A DNA stretch of 64,000 bases from Agarophyton chilense. Taxonomy: Eukaryota; Rhodophyta; Florideophyceae; Gracilariales; Gracilariaceae. Below are positions 41,167 to 52,029 of this stretch, piece by piece (positions within the stretch are counted from its first letter, which is position 1; each line of letters starts with the position of its first letter). The stretch is from contig JARGXX010000099.1 of assembly GCA_030374765.1 (NCBI GenBank), positions 868,001-932,000 on the forward strand, given 5' to 3'. The notes under the pieces are model-generated. The model was not told where the DNA came from, did no database searches, and worked only from the letters and a program-made list of their open reading frames with translations. A program made the position numbers and the translations under genes.

Positions 41167-42410
41167 TCACGTAAAACTAACCACTCTCTCAACTTCCCAT
41201 CCCCACAACGGCTTCACACGACGCTCGCCAAGACCGTAGACTTGGAAGAGATCTACGCAAAGACCCCTACATCCAAGAACAGTACACAAACGCACTAGCC
41301 ATAGCAAAAAACATCCACACGCCACACGACACCACCCAATTCACCACCTCATCACACCCAAACCTACACAAACACACGGCACAACATCACACTGTGAACC
41401 ACGACAAAACCCACAGACTTTCGGAACTGGAAACATCCAAATACGCACCTTGATACTTAGCGATCGACATTTACACCGCAACAATTAAAGCAACGAGTCA
41501 CCTTGAAGGAAATACACCAACACCGCAAGAACAACAACAACTCAAGGAACACAACACCAAGAAGGATAAAATCCTTTTCGCCATCCCCAGCAGCGTACCG
41601 AAAGACATACTAAGCCTATTCATCGTACCACTCTAAAAATCCACCCCGTATGATCTTCTTTAAAAAATTATTTCACACATCAACCACTCTACCAACCTAT
41701 CGGACTGACACAAACACCAAATCTATAATGAATCACCGGGAACAATGGACCGCCACTTCGATACCAAAACCCACGACAAGACTACAACCGACCTCTCTAC
41801 CAAATCAGACGAGTTCCCTAAAACCAGCTCTGCTCCTACAATAAATCGTTAGGAGTCAGATGCAACCACACTGATGACCACTGTCGAGGTCAAGGACACC
41901 CCAAATTCGGACAGATCAAACCACAGACCAACTATACTCAAGCAGCTCAAGCATTACCTCAAGCAGCATACCAGTACCGACGTCTTCCCCAACCACCAAT
42001 TTGATACCAATAAAACCGCTAACACCCACCAAAATCACCCGAAATGTAGGTCACATCGAAACCAGATACAGAATACAATGGTACGTTCGCCCTGGACAGC
42101 GGCGCTCATCCAACGCACATCATTCACCACAACCATTCCACGGAAACACTCGCACACACAATTATAACCGAATCTGTGACCCACAAGTCACCACAATGCA
42201 TCCATAGTGGCCAAACCCACCTCCAAACCAACAAGGATAAGCGCATTCAGACTCAAGCAGTGGCAAGTTCCAACCTGCGACAAAATGTGCTCTCTGTCCA
42301 CGACCTGGCCAACCGATGTGGCTTAGTTACATTCACAGCCAGCAATGGATTTGTAATAAACACTACAAATCACATCCTCACAATCATGACCATAGCACTG
42401 TGGAAAGACA
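41167..42410 (+). CDS. gag and protease remains of the copia element
   Basis: Plus-strand frames with Thr/Asn/Gln/Lys-rich composition. A piece at 42176-42415 contains LRQNVLSVHDLANRCGLVTF, the conserved segment after the copia protease (NLLSV-like). Degraded; no zinc knuckle recognised. Confidence 0.55.
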
Positions 42411-43270
42411 TGTAGGACAACGCGTGGAGCGAAGACACCACGAAGATGTTCGGGATCTTCCTTTCTTGAGAGACACGCCTCAGGCGGAGGAGACGCGTCC
42501 CAGCGGAGCACAGAAACAGAGCCACTTTGGAAAGGCACGACGGAGTCGGGTGTAAGACCGAGGCCAATCCGGCGGGATATACCTAGAGTGTTTAGGTGAG
42601 CACGGCACAGTCCGGGGTGTGACCAATCCTAGGCGGAGCGGTATCACGGCAATTGTCGGAAAAGGAGCGAGGAAACACTCATATGAGGTGGAAGAGCAAG
42701 ATGAGTGAGGCGGCCACTCACGAGAGCCAAAAAAGGAGAACAAGAGGAAATCGGGGGCGAAACCCTATACAGGGGCGAGACTACGACAAGTGTCGGCGAT
42801 TAAATATGAACCCACGGTGGTGGTAGCACTCTGGTCGACAGAGGGGTGGATGAACTAACGTGCGACGGGCGTTCACGCAGTATGCGGTGAAGACGCGCCG
42901 ATGACGAAAAGTTCGGAGCCAAGACTCCCTCCTTGGTCTCCCAAGAGGGTGTTTATTGGGGAGCAGTGCTCAACCTCCTAAGTAGTGTGGCGCGCGGCCC
43001 CTGACAGTGGGCGCGCGCCCGAAAAATAGACACTAAATAGCGATAGGGTAGCTAAATAAATACTAAATATTACTAAATAATACTAACCATCAAGTACAAT
43101 CTGGGCCACGTGTGGCACGCCTCGCACTCGAGCGTCGGCATCCGTACAGTCCACGTGTTCCACCAGTGTGCACTTCCGGTCCTAACCGGCCATCAGCACG
43201 CAATAGCGGTATAGCTTGTCATAGACCAAGCTAGTCCTCAAGCGAGCGAACTTCCTAAGTCCTGCGAAGA
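42411..43270. repeat. Solo LTR of a Ty3/gypsy-type element inside the copia element
   Basis: It interrupts the copia coding region between the post-protease segment and the pre-integrase part. It begins TGTAGGAC. It shares layout and short stretches with the chromovirus LTRs: ACAGGGGCGA, CTCAAC..CCTAAGTAG, then an AT-rich run (43028-43090) and an ACGTG-rich part. It is probably left by LTR-LTR recombination. The right border is approximate and I could not see a target duplication. Confidence 0.6.
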
Positions 43271-43277
43271 AACCCCC

Positions 43278-44621
43278 TTGAAGGGCATTGTCCTTCAAGA
43301 CACCCAATATCAGCTACAAGGAACAATTGTAACGCCAAGCAAAGCCCACACAGCACGCAAAATCCCTCGTAAACTTCACAAAACCAAAACCACAAGCACT
43401 ACCAAACATAAGCCCAAACCCAAACGACAATCGAAGACCAAAGCGAAGCGCTCGTCCAAAACACAGAAACACAATACATCCACCACACTCCCAATCACAG
43501 AACAAAAGACAAAGACCACCACAGTCAGTGATCTTCAAATAATGACAAACCCAACACAGAGCACACCCAACTCCAGTATGCAGCTAGCCACACACCAGTG
43601 GCACCGCAAGATGAATCACGCACATCCACAAAAACTGGAAAGCACTGCCACACGAAGACTCATACTGCTGATGCCAACAACCTTATCCCCGGATACCCAG
43701 ATCACCTGCATGGCATGCCACAACGCCAAACTCCATCCCGCCCCACACAAACGGAGAGAACACCAATACCCCACAGGCGCGTATGTTAGTTCAGACACAT
43801 GTGGCTCCATCAAACCAACATCAACGCATGGAAACAACCACATGTTACTAATCGTATGCGCATCAAGCAAATTCGTCTTTGGACACTTCGTAAAGGACAG
43901 AAAGGACATCCCCACTCACATAAATGAAACACTACTCCACATAAAACACAAGATGCAACACCCATTAACAGATATTCGAAGTGATTACGCCAAGGAATAC
44001 ACATCAGCAGCCATGCAAGACATCTATACAGCACACAGCTTACAACACCACTTGAGTACGCCACACCAACCACAAGAAAACAGCATTGCCGAACGACTGA
44101 ACAGAACCATTATGGAATCCGCAAGAGCACCCCTCACCACAGCCCAACTACACCATACCTACTGGGAGGACACAGCGAAGGACACAGTTTTCAAATACAA
44201 CTTGCTGCACCATGCTACGACGGACACATCACCATACCAACTCTGGTACGGACAGACGCCACAACTCAAGTACATCTACACATTTGAAGAACTAGGAACC
44301 ATTCCGGTATACTCGACAAAGAAGAAACTAGAACCCAGGGCAGACCCAGCACGGTACATGTATGCCACATCGCTCACGAATGTCACAGTATTAAACCTCC
44401 GCACCAGAAACTATCAGCAGATCAGAGCAGCCGAATTCCACCTATACAACAAACAAAAGACCCCACCAACACAACAGCAACAGCGTTCAAGACAAGAGCC
44501 ACACACACCCAACAAATACCGAACTCGATCAACATCACCACCACCCCTCCAGCAAACGTTCAACAAGCCAGGAAATACCCAGATGCAGTCCAATGGAAAA
44601 CAGGGCACGACACAGAACTAA
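43278..44621 (+). CDS. Integrase region of the copia element
   Basis: A 447-residue frame. HRKMNHAHPQKL and CMACHNAK form the H-H-C-C zinc domain (GAG-pre-integrase). VSSDTCGS, DIRSDYAKEYTS and PHQPQENSIAERLNRTIMES carry the D-D-E pattern of the integrase core. A basic Lys/Thr-rich N-terminal part and a Gln/Thr/Pro-rich tail flank it. Part of a fossil. Confidence 0.85.
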   Translation: MKGIVLQDTQYQLQGTIVTPSKAHTARKIPRKLHKTKTTSTTKHKPKPKRQSKTKAKRSSKTQKHNTSTTLPITEQKTKTTTVSDLQIMTNPTQSTPNSSMQLATHQWHRKMNHAHPQKLESTATRRLILLMPTTLSPDTQITCMACHNAKLHPAPHKRREHQYPTGAYVSSDTCGSIKPTSTHGNNHMLLIVCASSKFVFGHFVKDRKDIPTHINETLLHIKHKMQHPLTDIRSDYAKEYTSAAMQDIYTAHSLQHHLSTPHQPQENSIAERLNRTIMESARAPLTTAQLHHTYWEDTAKDTVFKYNLLHHATTDTSPYQLWYGQTPQLKYIYTFEELGTIPVYSTKKKLEPRADPARYMYATSLTNVTVLNLRTRNYQQIRAAEFHLYNKQKTPPTQQQQRSRQEPHTPNKYRTRSTSPPPLQQTFNKPGNTQMQSNGKQGTTQN

Positions 44622-44848
44622 CCAATATCGACACTCATCAAAGCATTAAATGGTTACCACTCGATTTCATTCCCCCACCGACATCCATCATACCATTAAT
44701 GATGTTGTACCGCTACAAGCGATCAGCAGAGGGACACATAATACAGCGCAAGGCCAGATGCAACCTCAGAGGAGATTTAATTAAGCCCGGACTCCACTTC
44801 GACCCCAAACACACGACCACATAGAGCGCAGACAGAACAACGCCAAGA

Positions 44849-45420
44849 ATGCTTCTATCATTACATGCCAAAAGGAAACTACCGCTCGAACACTTCGTCA
44901 TGAAGTCAGCATACCTACGCGGAAAAAATGCCCAAGATCGCGCCCCCTATATGTCAAGCAAATGGCTAACTTTGATGGAAACTACCACCACAACAGCAAA
45001 TACGGAAAACTGCAAGGCAATCTCTACGGCTCCCCACCAGCAGCATACTATTACAACCACGGGTTACAAAAGTTCCTCACCGCCCTCGGATTCACAAGCT
45101 CAGAACATGATCCATGTCTCTACACCCTTCGCAACAGCACCGGATACATAATAGTTAGCACGACTATTGAGGACTTCTTTGTGATAGCATCAAGCCAGCC
45201 ACTCAAAGATACCCTTCACCGCCAACTCCTACAAAAGTACAAAATCAAACGACTCGGCACCCCCACCCGATTTTTAAACTGGACAATAACCCACGCAAAA
45301 AACGGAAGCATTTACATTTCTCAACCAGATGCCATAGACGCCATTCTCCAACAAACCAACATGCAGGACTGCAACCCAGCCCTTACGCCATACATACAAA
45401 TGAGGACATTAGACCAATAA
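44849..45420 (+). CDS. Reverse transcriptase region of the copia element
   Basis: Frames at 44849-45151 and 44962-45420 contain copia RT phrases: GNLYGSPPAAYYYNHGLQKF, LGFTSSEHDPCLY, DFFVIASS and LGTPTRFLNW. Part of a fossil. Confidence 0.75.
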
Positions 45421-45546
45421 CCACCCTCTAAACCCGTTTCCTCCAAAGACGCAACCAGATACAGGCAGGTTCTCGGAGAAATACGCTATGTAACAGACAG
45501 CACTAGAACCGACATAGCATACGCGACGAACCGACTAGCGCAACAT

Positions 45547-46233
45547 ATGGCAAAACCTCAACTCGACCACCAACAAGCACTCAAAACCCTATTTAGATAC
45601 CTCAAAGGCACGAGGATACACAGACTGCACTTCTCACCCCAGCAAGACACACCACCCAACCAACCAAATCCTTTCCGCGTATACAGCGATGCCGACTTCG
45701 CCAACGAGAAGAACCGCAAGTTCGTAACTGGAACGATACACAACATCAGCAACACACCCATATCATAGGCATCCAGGAAGCAAAACATAGTCGCATTATC
45801 CACAACCGAAGCCGAATATATCGCCGTGAAAGATTCAACCAGACACACAGTATGGCTTGCCAAACTACTAGACTCCGCCAACATTCCAACAACGACACCG
45901 ACTCCCCACTGCATTGATAACCGTTCAGCAGTCCTCATTGACGAAAATCAAGCCCCTACGAAGCGCAGAAAGTACATCGACATCCGGAATCACTTTCTAC
46001 AACATCATATTTCGCAGCAAAACATCAACCTCGAACGCATCCCGACAACTGACATGTTAACCGACATCCTCACCAAACCTCTGCACAGAGACCGATACAA
46101 TCTGCTAAGGGAACAACTCCAAGTACTGCCCAGACCCCGAAACAAATGCGATACAGAATCCGGGGACTGTCAAACAACATCTTCACATCTTGCTGCATCG
46201 CATTTTTTGGCGTCAAACGGCATTACAGTATAG
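45547..46233 (+). CDS. RNase H region of the copia element
   Basis: Frames with YSDADFANEKNRKFVTGTI, VALSTTEAEYIAVKDSTRH, DNRSAVLI and RRKYIDIRNHF, then DMLTDILTKPLHRD, matching the copia RNase H D-E-D pattern and the closing LTKPL phrase. Part of a fossil. Confidence 0.85.
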
Positions 46234-46302
46234 AACAGAACTTAAGCAACAGACGACGACGAGATCAAAATAAAAGAGAATAGTCAGTGCCTTCCATTCA
46301 CA
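46168..46302 (+). repeat. 3' LTR of the copia element (135 bp)
   Basis: It begins TGTCAAAC right after the purine run CGGGGAC and ends CATTCACA. The last ~90 bases match the 5' copy. It contains two TCAAAC repeats about 45 bases apart, one missing from the 5' copy. Confidence 0.75.
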
Positions 46303-47350
46303 TATTGTCTATACGAGCGGGGAGACAGTTCGAAATTGATTATTTTTCGAAAGGTAATTCTGTTTCAGACACAGCTCCAAAACAATGTTTTAGTGCAACC
46401 ACGGTTTTTCCACCCAAAAATACCTGTTTTATATTCTGAGATAGAAATCAGCCTGCTTATCAGTTAAACAAATACTGTATACTGTTTTGTTCCTATGTTG
46501 CATTCTTTCACATGGACGCAGTTTCGTGAAGCGCATTTTTTTGAATAGGTTATACGATGTCTTTACTGTTTGGAGGTCAAAACTGGAAAACATCCCGTCA
46601 AAATAACTAAAAATCAGCACCAAAATTTACATTTCGGCCTCAAATTTGAGGCCATAATTACAAAATCGATAAATTTTGTAAACTCTGTCAATTTCTTTAG
46701 TTTTTTGTGCCTAGACGTTGTGAACACTCATTTTCTCTGGCGTCAACCTCACAGATTACAAAAGATCGTCCAAAACCTGTACAAAACATCAGCTTTACTC
46801 CATTCTTTCATAAATTTTCAAATATATATTACCATCTACAAATCCCCAACCTGTAGTGAGAAAAAGAGTAAAAACCCGCGCGCGTCTCGTCACATCAGGC
46901 TTTCTACATTTGGACAGGCCACACTGCGTTGCGTCTAAATATTTCATGAATGAGGGTAGTTTCCATTTTGTTGGACTGCTATCAAACTGTCCACTTCTCC
47001 GTGTCATTGCTAAAACTGTGTGGTCGCCCCAATCACGACCCCAAGCGTTGGACACCATCTACCCACCATCCTCCGATTTTCCACTCCGAACTATGTCTTT
47101 CACATCCCTATCTCGGCATAAAACCCTATCAATTATTGCTGCTGCAATAATCACCATTGCAGATGTCGGCTAATTCATAATCCCAGCCATCTTCACCGCA
47201 GAAGGTAACATTTAAAGTTTATTACTCTCGAAACCACATCAAAGGAGTAGCACTGCTGGGCGTGCATGGGTTCGAATCCGAAACGAATTGTCCTGGTTGA
47301 TCAATTACGCTCCGAGTTCTACGTTTGCCACAAAAGCGTCATGGTAAAGC
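46303..47350. other. Gene-free interval with a perfect palindrome
   Basis: No gene recognised. GGCCTCAAATTTGAGGCC (46636-46653) is a perfect 18-bp palindrome of the same kind as those at 4.3-4.75 kb and 20.8 kb. The part from about 47100 may belong to the Harbinger element that follows. Confidence 0.5.
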
Positions 47351-48294
47351 TTGTTACGCATCTCGAGCAGTCTTTTCTTGTATCTCGCAAATTCACTTCG
47401 AGATGTACTGGAAAGAAATTTGACAAAGTGCCGTTCTTCCTTTTCGTTGAAGATAAAAGTAGCAGCAGTACTGATGTATGCAGAGGGTTCCACCTGTGAG
47501 AAAACGGCTTGGCAACTCGTAATATGTCGCAGTTCTGTATCTTATGCTGTAATAGAGTTTTCTCGTCATATTGCTAATGAATTTAGAGATACCATACGGT
47601 TTAGGACAGAAGAAAGAAAAGCAGCGAAAGTGATGGAAGAATTTGAAAGCATCAGCGGTTTACCGTATTGTGTTGGAGAAGTCGAAGGTACTCACATCAA
47701 ATGGTTGTCATTTTCAATAGAACAAAATTATGAATAGCGCTGTCATAAGGGCTAACCTGGTGTCGTCATTTTTTCTATTGATAAAGCAACACGAAAGTTC
47801 ATTTTTGGTAATATGGATGATCCTGCCTGAGGTTCCCGACAACTATATAATTTTCTCGCGATCGTCTTTGTAGCGCAACATACTGTGTGGAAAATGGCTT
47901 CGGTAATCTATTACAGACCTTACAATTGCTGGAGTCTCTGTTCGCTCTTTCCTTATGGGCGATTGTACATTCACTCTGGACGTCAATAAGGTGAAACCGA
48001 CCACGCAAAGAAAGTGTAAAGTGCGCGTTCGGAATGCCATAAAATAGGTTTCATGCGTTGAAGGAGGAAGTCCGTGTCCAAGAAAAGGATAATATTTCTT
48101 TTTCCTGCCTAGCGTGCATGCTATTGCATAATATGGGCTTGTACGAAGATGAAGATGATGAGACACTGATTCCACAAAATGAGAAATATGGTGATGAGCT
48201 TGTAACATCTGAAACAAACGCAGGTAAGCGACAAAGAGCCTCTCTTTTTTACTACGTCACAAAAAAGTTCGCCTCTTTCGCGAATGGAAATTAA
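47351..48294 (+). pseudogene. PIF/Harbinger (HARBI1-like) DDE transposase relic
   Basis: The first part, 47351-47737, has KVAAVLMYAEGSTCEKTAW, the helix-turn-helix-like segment of Harbinger transposases, and FESISGLPYCVGEVEGTHI, the first catalytic block (consensus GxPxxxGxIDGTHI; here Glu stands for the usual Asp). The last part, 48058-48294, has CLACMLLHNMGLYEDEDDE, the closing C-x-LHN block. Between them the frame is lost more than once, with recognisable pieces in other frames. Terminal inverted repeats and the usual 3-bp target duplication were not identified. A class II DNA transposon relic, not a host gene; domesticated use is unlikely given the stops. Confidence 0.75.
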
Positions 48295-48591
48295 AGTCTT
48301 TTAATCAACCTCTCGAGTACGCTCCGCATCTTTGATTTTTTCTCATAACCATTCCTCATCTGATCAATCAACTGAGAATGACTTTCCTCTTGCGTGTCCA
48401 TGAAAGATTCTATAATGGCACTCTGGCTAAGTTTCACCCTTTTTCGGGAGCTCGGCAAAGGAGCATCGCTTACAGCGCTAGCATCTTAGGAGCGCAGCAC
48501 TGCAGGAGGATCATGTCGAGCTTTCCCGTTCTCTAGTTCATGCATGTTTTCAAAGTACTAAAGGGTATTTAATAACCCTTATTCATTGAAG
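48295..48591. other. Short interval between Harbinger relic and solo LTR
   Basis: About 300 bp with no gene. It contains a small hairpin-forming repeat (AAGGGT..ACCCTT, 48561-48580) next to the LTR. It may hold what remains of the 5' LTR of the copia element that follows. Confidence 0.35.
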
Positions 48592-49370
48592 TGAAATACC
48601 CCGCGAGGGGAAAAGATACTAAAGGTCTTCGAAGCCTTGCTCACTTCTTAGGGGAACTCAGCGTAGACCCTTCCGTATCTCCTAGCTGTGGGTGTAACTC
48701 CACGGAGACTTCAGGATAAACCACGGAAGTGGGGATAGAAACGAATATGCAGTGTACGATAGCAATGCCGATAACCCTTGGAACAGGGGGAATAAGGAAA
48801 TAAATAAAAGGGGAAACTCCAATGGAGCAGTAAAAATAACCAGAAACCAAGAAACAACCCAATGCTGGGGCGGAGAAGAAACCTGTAACACACTGTAAAA
48901 TATAAGTATAAAAAAAACAGAGAAAAAACGTAAGTTGTAGTAAGAATCACTCCTTAAGAGATGCCTGTGAGATACCTGAAGCGATGGCAATGCTGATACC
49001 CTCCGAAGGGAGTGGTAATCCTGCAAAGGCAGTCACAATTTGAGCAGAACACCCGGTACCCATTTACTTGGTGATGGCAACGGCGGGATCGCCGGAGCAC
49101 AAGTACTGTTCTACTGTGGACACTATACTAATTAATTAAATTAAATAAAGTAGTCTAGTGCCACTTATTATATTACTAGATTTCTAATTAATGTTCTTCT
49201 CATGTGGGGACCTCTTACAACGGGGGTCCCTGCCTTCTAAATATATCACGCTACCATAGCGCCAAAAATCCTACAACTTTCATCTCATGAGTAGAGCATC
49301 CTCCACGAGAGTATCAATATTAACTTATGAGTATCCGACAACGGAATATCGCCGAGGGCGTTGCACTACA
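48592..49370. repeat. Solo LTR related to the chromovirus LTRs
   Basis: It begins TGAAATACCCC and ends GGGCGTTGCACTACA, very like the GGGCGTTGCTCTACA end of the 914-bp LTRs. Shared inside are CGAAGCCTTGCTC, GGGTGTAACTCC.ACGG and GGGGATAGAAACG. About 780 bp, clearly diverged, so older. No internal element is attached and no convincing target duplication is seen. Confidence 0.75.
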
Positions 49371-49452
49371 TTCGTTTCCTTTACTTTAGTTTCACCTATC
49401 TTGAATTCTCAAATTTGTTCCATTAAATTGGACACTGTGTCTTTCTTGCATC

Positions 49453-49977
49453 ATGGATACCGATAGCTGGAAAGTGCATATTCAACCATTTGATGAGAAG
49501 TACTACTATAAGTTGTGGAGAATTCGAATCAATTCTGCATGCCATGCAAAGGGCATTGGAGAAGTTTTGAATCAGGTTCGAAATTCCTGCACTAGTGATG
49601 AAGAGAAGAAAGCCGAATGGGAGTTCAACAAGAAGAAAGCCAGTGGTCTTATCGAAGCAGCTCACTCTGATGAAGCTCTGCGTGTTATTCTGAGCGACAT
49701 TGGAAACCCATGCAAAATGTTGAAACGTCTTGATGATCGATATGCGTCGACGTCTACTGCAGCTCGCATTGCAAAAATGTGTGAGCTTATCAACATGAGG
49801 TATTCCGATGTTCACCAAAATATGGGCCGCCATATTGACAAAATGGCTGGTGTACTAGAACAATTAGCAGCAATGGATACGAAACTACCCAATGAACTTG
49901 CGGTAGCCTTCTTGGTGTCATCTATTACTGCAACAAAACTTAATCCCGTTTGTGCAGCTATCAAAACACTATCATAA
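49453..49977 (+). CDS. Gag of the split copia element
   Basis: 174 residues from ATG (MDTDSWKVHIQPFDEKYYYK). It has the helical UBN2-type copia Gag pattern: YKLWRIRINSACHAKG, then LDDRYASTSTAARIAKM and LEQLAAMDTKLPNELAVAFL. It forms the virus-like particle in related elements. Part of a fossil. Confidence 0.8.
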   Translation: MDTDSWKVHIQPFDEKYYYKLWRIRINSACHAKGIGEVLNQVRNSCTSDEEKKAEWEFNKKKASGLIEAAHSDEALRVILSDIGNPCKMLKRLDDRYASTSTAARIAKMCELINMRYSDVHQNMGRHIDKMAGVLEQLAAMDTKLPNELAVAFLVSSITATKLNPVCAAIKTLS

Positions 49978-50028
49978 ACCGAAGTTTCCTGGGAAACCGT
50001 AGCTGCTCGACTACTCGAAAAAATTAGG

Positions 50029-50379
50029 ATGTTGGGAACTCATCTTTCAGAATGTGCTGCTGCAGCAAGGTTAAAGTGTGCCATATGCAACAAAGAGAAT
50101 CATACAACCAATCGTTGTTACTTCAACCCAATGAACCCGAAGCAAAAGTTGAAACTTTCTCACGACCCATCAAGTACAAATCATTCTGAGGAATCTGAGA
50201 ATACAGGAAGAAAGAATGAAAACGAGGTCAGTTCGAAAAATAATAAGAACATTAATCGCGCCGCTGTCTCCAGACCTCGAGCAATGGCAGCCATTACTAC
50301 AAGTGGTAATCTCTTAATTTTGGATTTAAGATCTACCCCTCACCTCACCTCGTCTTCTAAACATCTATCTCGAAGTTAA
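50029..50379 (+). CDS. Nucleocapsid zinc knuckle of the split copia element
   Basis: A frame with CAICNKENHTTNRC (C-x2-C-x4-H-x4-C), preceded by a helical piece and followed by a Lys/Asn/Ser-rich stretch. Typical of copia Gag C-termini. Part of a fossil. Confidence 0.75.
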   Translation: MLGTHLSECAAAARLKCAICNKENHTTNRCYFNPMNPKQKLKLSHDPSSTNHSEESENTGRKNENEVSSKNNKNINRAAVSRPRAMAAITTSGNLLILDLRSTPHLTSSSKHLSRS

Positions 50380-50542
50380 AATTGCAATGTATCAATTGCA
50401 CTTGGCGATGACTCCGAAATTATGGCCACCGAGAAAGGTTTGATGCCTCTCAAATGGTCCCAGCAACGGTATCGAATTTACCAGGACGTCTGTCTACACC
50501 CCATCTTCTGATGGCCTGGCAGAACGCAGAATTGCCATTCCA

Positions 50543-51511
50543 ATGGGTCCCATACGTGCATGTCTCGACCAGGCGCATCTGCCGCTTTCCTTTTGGCATC
50601 ATGCCCTTGATCATGTTACTTTCTATAAAAATGTTAATATACATCACAGTAAAGGACGTATCCCTCTCGTTCAATTACTAGGAGAGCTTCCACACTCTGT
50701 TAAGCATCTTCGCACTTTCGGCTGTCGCGCATTAGGTGAGGGCAATCCCAGTGATCGCAGAAAGATACAACCTCGTCTTGTCGAAGGAGTCAATCTTGAC
50801 CATGTTCGAGGTGGTATGTACAGAATCTTCACGAACAACGGCATATCTATTACGAAACACGTGCGATTCATCGAAGACTATTTTCCAGGTTTGTCCCAAA
50901 TTCATGGGACTGGCTCTTCTCCGAGCGTAGTTTTGACTAATTATGATACTGATTCATCTCCAGGGGGATATGAGTCTGGGGACATTGATAATGACTCTTT
51001 TCCTATAGCTGCTGGTGTTCCAACCACACCCTTACAGGATGAACATGAAAATGAATTATCTTGCATTGCCAGCAGTAATGGTCTCACGCACTATCAAGAG
51101 AAGCCCTCACCATATCATTCAGATCTGGGTGAATACACCTCTGATTTTGAATCCGAAGTTGCAAATACGGTTAGTACTCTCCCTGAGAAAATCGGTACAT
51201 CAGACGAGCCGACATTAAGTCAGGCGCTTGCATCACCAGAAGCCAGTCACTGGATGGGAGCGATATGCACTGAGTTTGAGACTATATTTAATCTCGGTAC
51301 ATATGAAGATGCTACACCTGGTCACGGCCAGCCAATCCCTTCCGGTTTTATTTTCTGTCCGAAACATGACCACAATGGCAAACAATTGCGTTTCAAAGCC
51401 CGAATTATTGCCAGTGGGAACTTTCAGACCGTCTCCGATATGGACAGCCGATACCCTTCGGTGCTAAAATTTGAAATCTTCCGTGTAATGATGGTTTTAG
51501 CCACGCTATGA
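50543..51511 (+). CDS. Integrase end and start of reverse transcriptase of the split copia element
   Basis: The N-terminal part matches the end of the copia integrase region (HLRTFGCRALGEGN, RRKIQPRLVEGV). After an acidic linker comes the start of the RT (ALASPEASHWMGAICTEFE, RFKARIIASGNFQ). Just upstream, the DDE region is mostly gone. Part of a fossil. Confidence 0.75.
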   Translation: MGPIRACLDQAHLPLSFWHHALDHVTFYKNVNIHHSKGRIPLVQLLGELPHSVKHLRTFGCRALGEGNPSDRRKIQPRLVEGVNLDHVRGGMYRIFTNNGISITKHVRFIEDYFPGLSQIHGTGSSPSVVLTNYDTDSSPGGYESGDIDNDSFPIAAGVPTTPLQDEHENELSCIASSNGLTHYQEKPSPYHSDLGEYTSDFESEVANTVSTLPEKIGTSDEPTLSQALASPEASHWMGAICTEFETIFNLGTYEDATPGHGQPIPSGFIFCPKHDHNGKQLRFKARIIASGNFQTVSDMDSRYPSVLKFEIFRVMMVLATL

Positions 51512-52029
51512 AGTGGGATCGTCAACCCGTCGATTTCAAAGGAGCGTTTTTGAACGCCTCAATGCCCGCTGAAATTCCAGTCTGCATCCAGCTTTCTAAA
51601 GTTCCGGACGATACTGAGGCCGATGGACGTATTATGAAGCTTGTCAAATCTTTGTATGGAACAAGAGAGTCCCCAATACTTTTGTTTCAGAACCTTTCTG
51701 CATTCCTCTGTTGCATTGGTTGCCACGTACTGCAGTCTGCGCCGTGCGTATTAATGATGGGCAATGGTATTACCACAGTATTTGTTCCCGCGTATGTGGA
51801 TGATCTCAGCATTTTCGGACCTTCTCATTTGACGGCCTGGATGAAAAGTAAGCTTGCTGCAAAATATGACATCTCGGATCTTGGCAAAACGGACATTTAT
51901 CTTGGGGTATCTATCACAAAAGAAATTGATAGAATCACCTTGCACCAACAACCACTAATTGAGAAGGTCATCCACATGTGGAATTTGACCTCAGCTCTTT
52001 CTCTCACCACTCCGTTGCCGCAAACCAAC
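51508..52029 (+). CDS. Reverse transcriptase of the split copia element, left of the insertion
   Basis: It contains VDFKGAFLNASMPAEIPVCI, LVKSLYGTRESPILLFQNL and VFVPAYVDDLSIFGPS, the catalytic Tyr-Val-Asp-Asp motif, then ISDLGKTDIYLGVSI. It continues at the right side of the nested element. Part of a fossil. Confidence 0.85.
52025..52029. repeat. Target-site duplication, left copy (CCAAC)
   Basis: The five bases before the left LTR are repeated exactly at 62872-62876 after the right LTR. They show the insertion point of the chromovirus in the copia pol gene. Confidence 0.9.

Larger units (their letters stand above)
41064..46302 (+). mobile_element. Ty1/copia retrotransposon with very short LTRs
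   Basis: A near-complete element, plus strand, in the copia order: LTR, primer site, gag remains, protease remains, integrase, reverse transcriptase, RNase H, polypurine tract, LTR. The coding strand is strikingly rich in A and C. It carries an inserted solo LTR at 42411-43270. It is broken in several places and of middling age: the LTRs still align well but differ. No convincing target-site duplication was seen. Confidence 0.88.

Noticed and set aside
41064-46302. Target-site duplication around the copia element
   Set aside because: The five bases on the two sides do not match convincingly (TCATG against TATTG).
47255-47300. tRNA-like T-loop (GGGTTCGAATCC)
   Set aside because: The flanking bases do not form a T-stem beyond two or three pairs and no acceptor or anticodon stem fits upstream.
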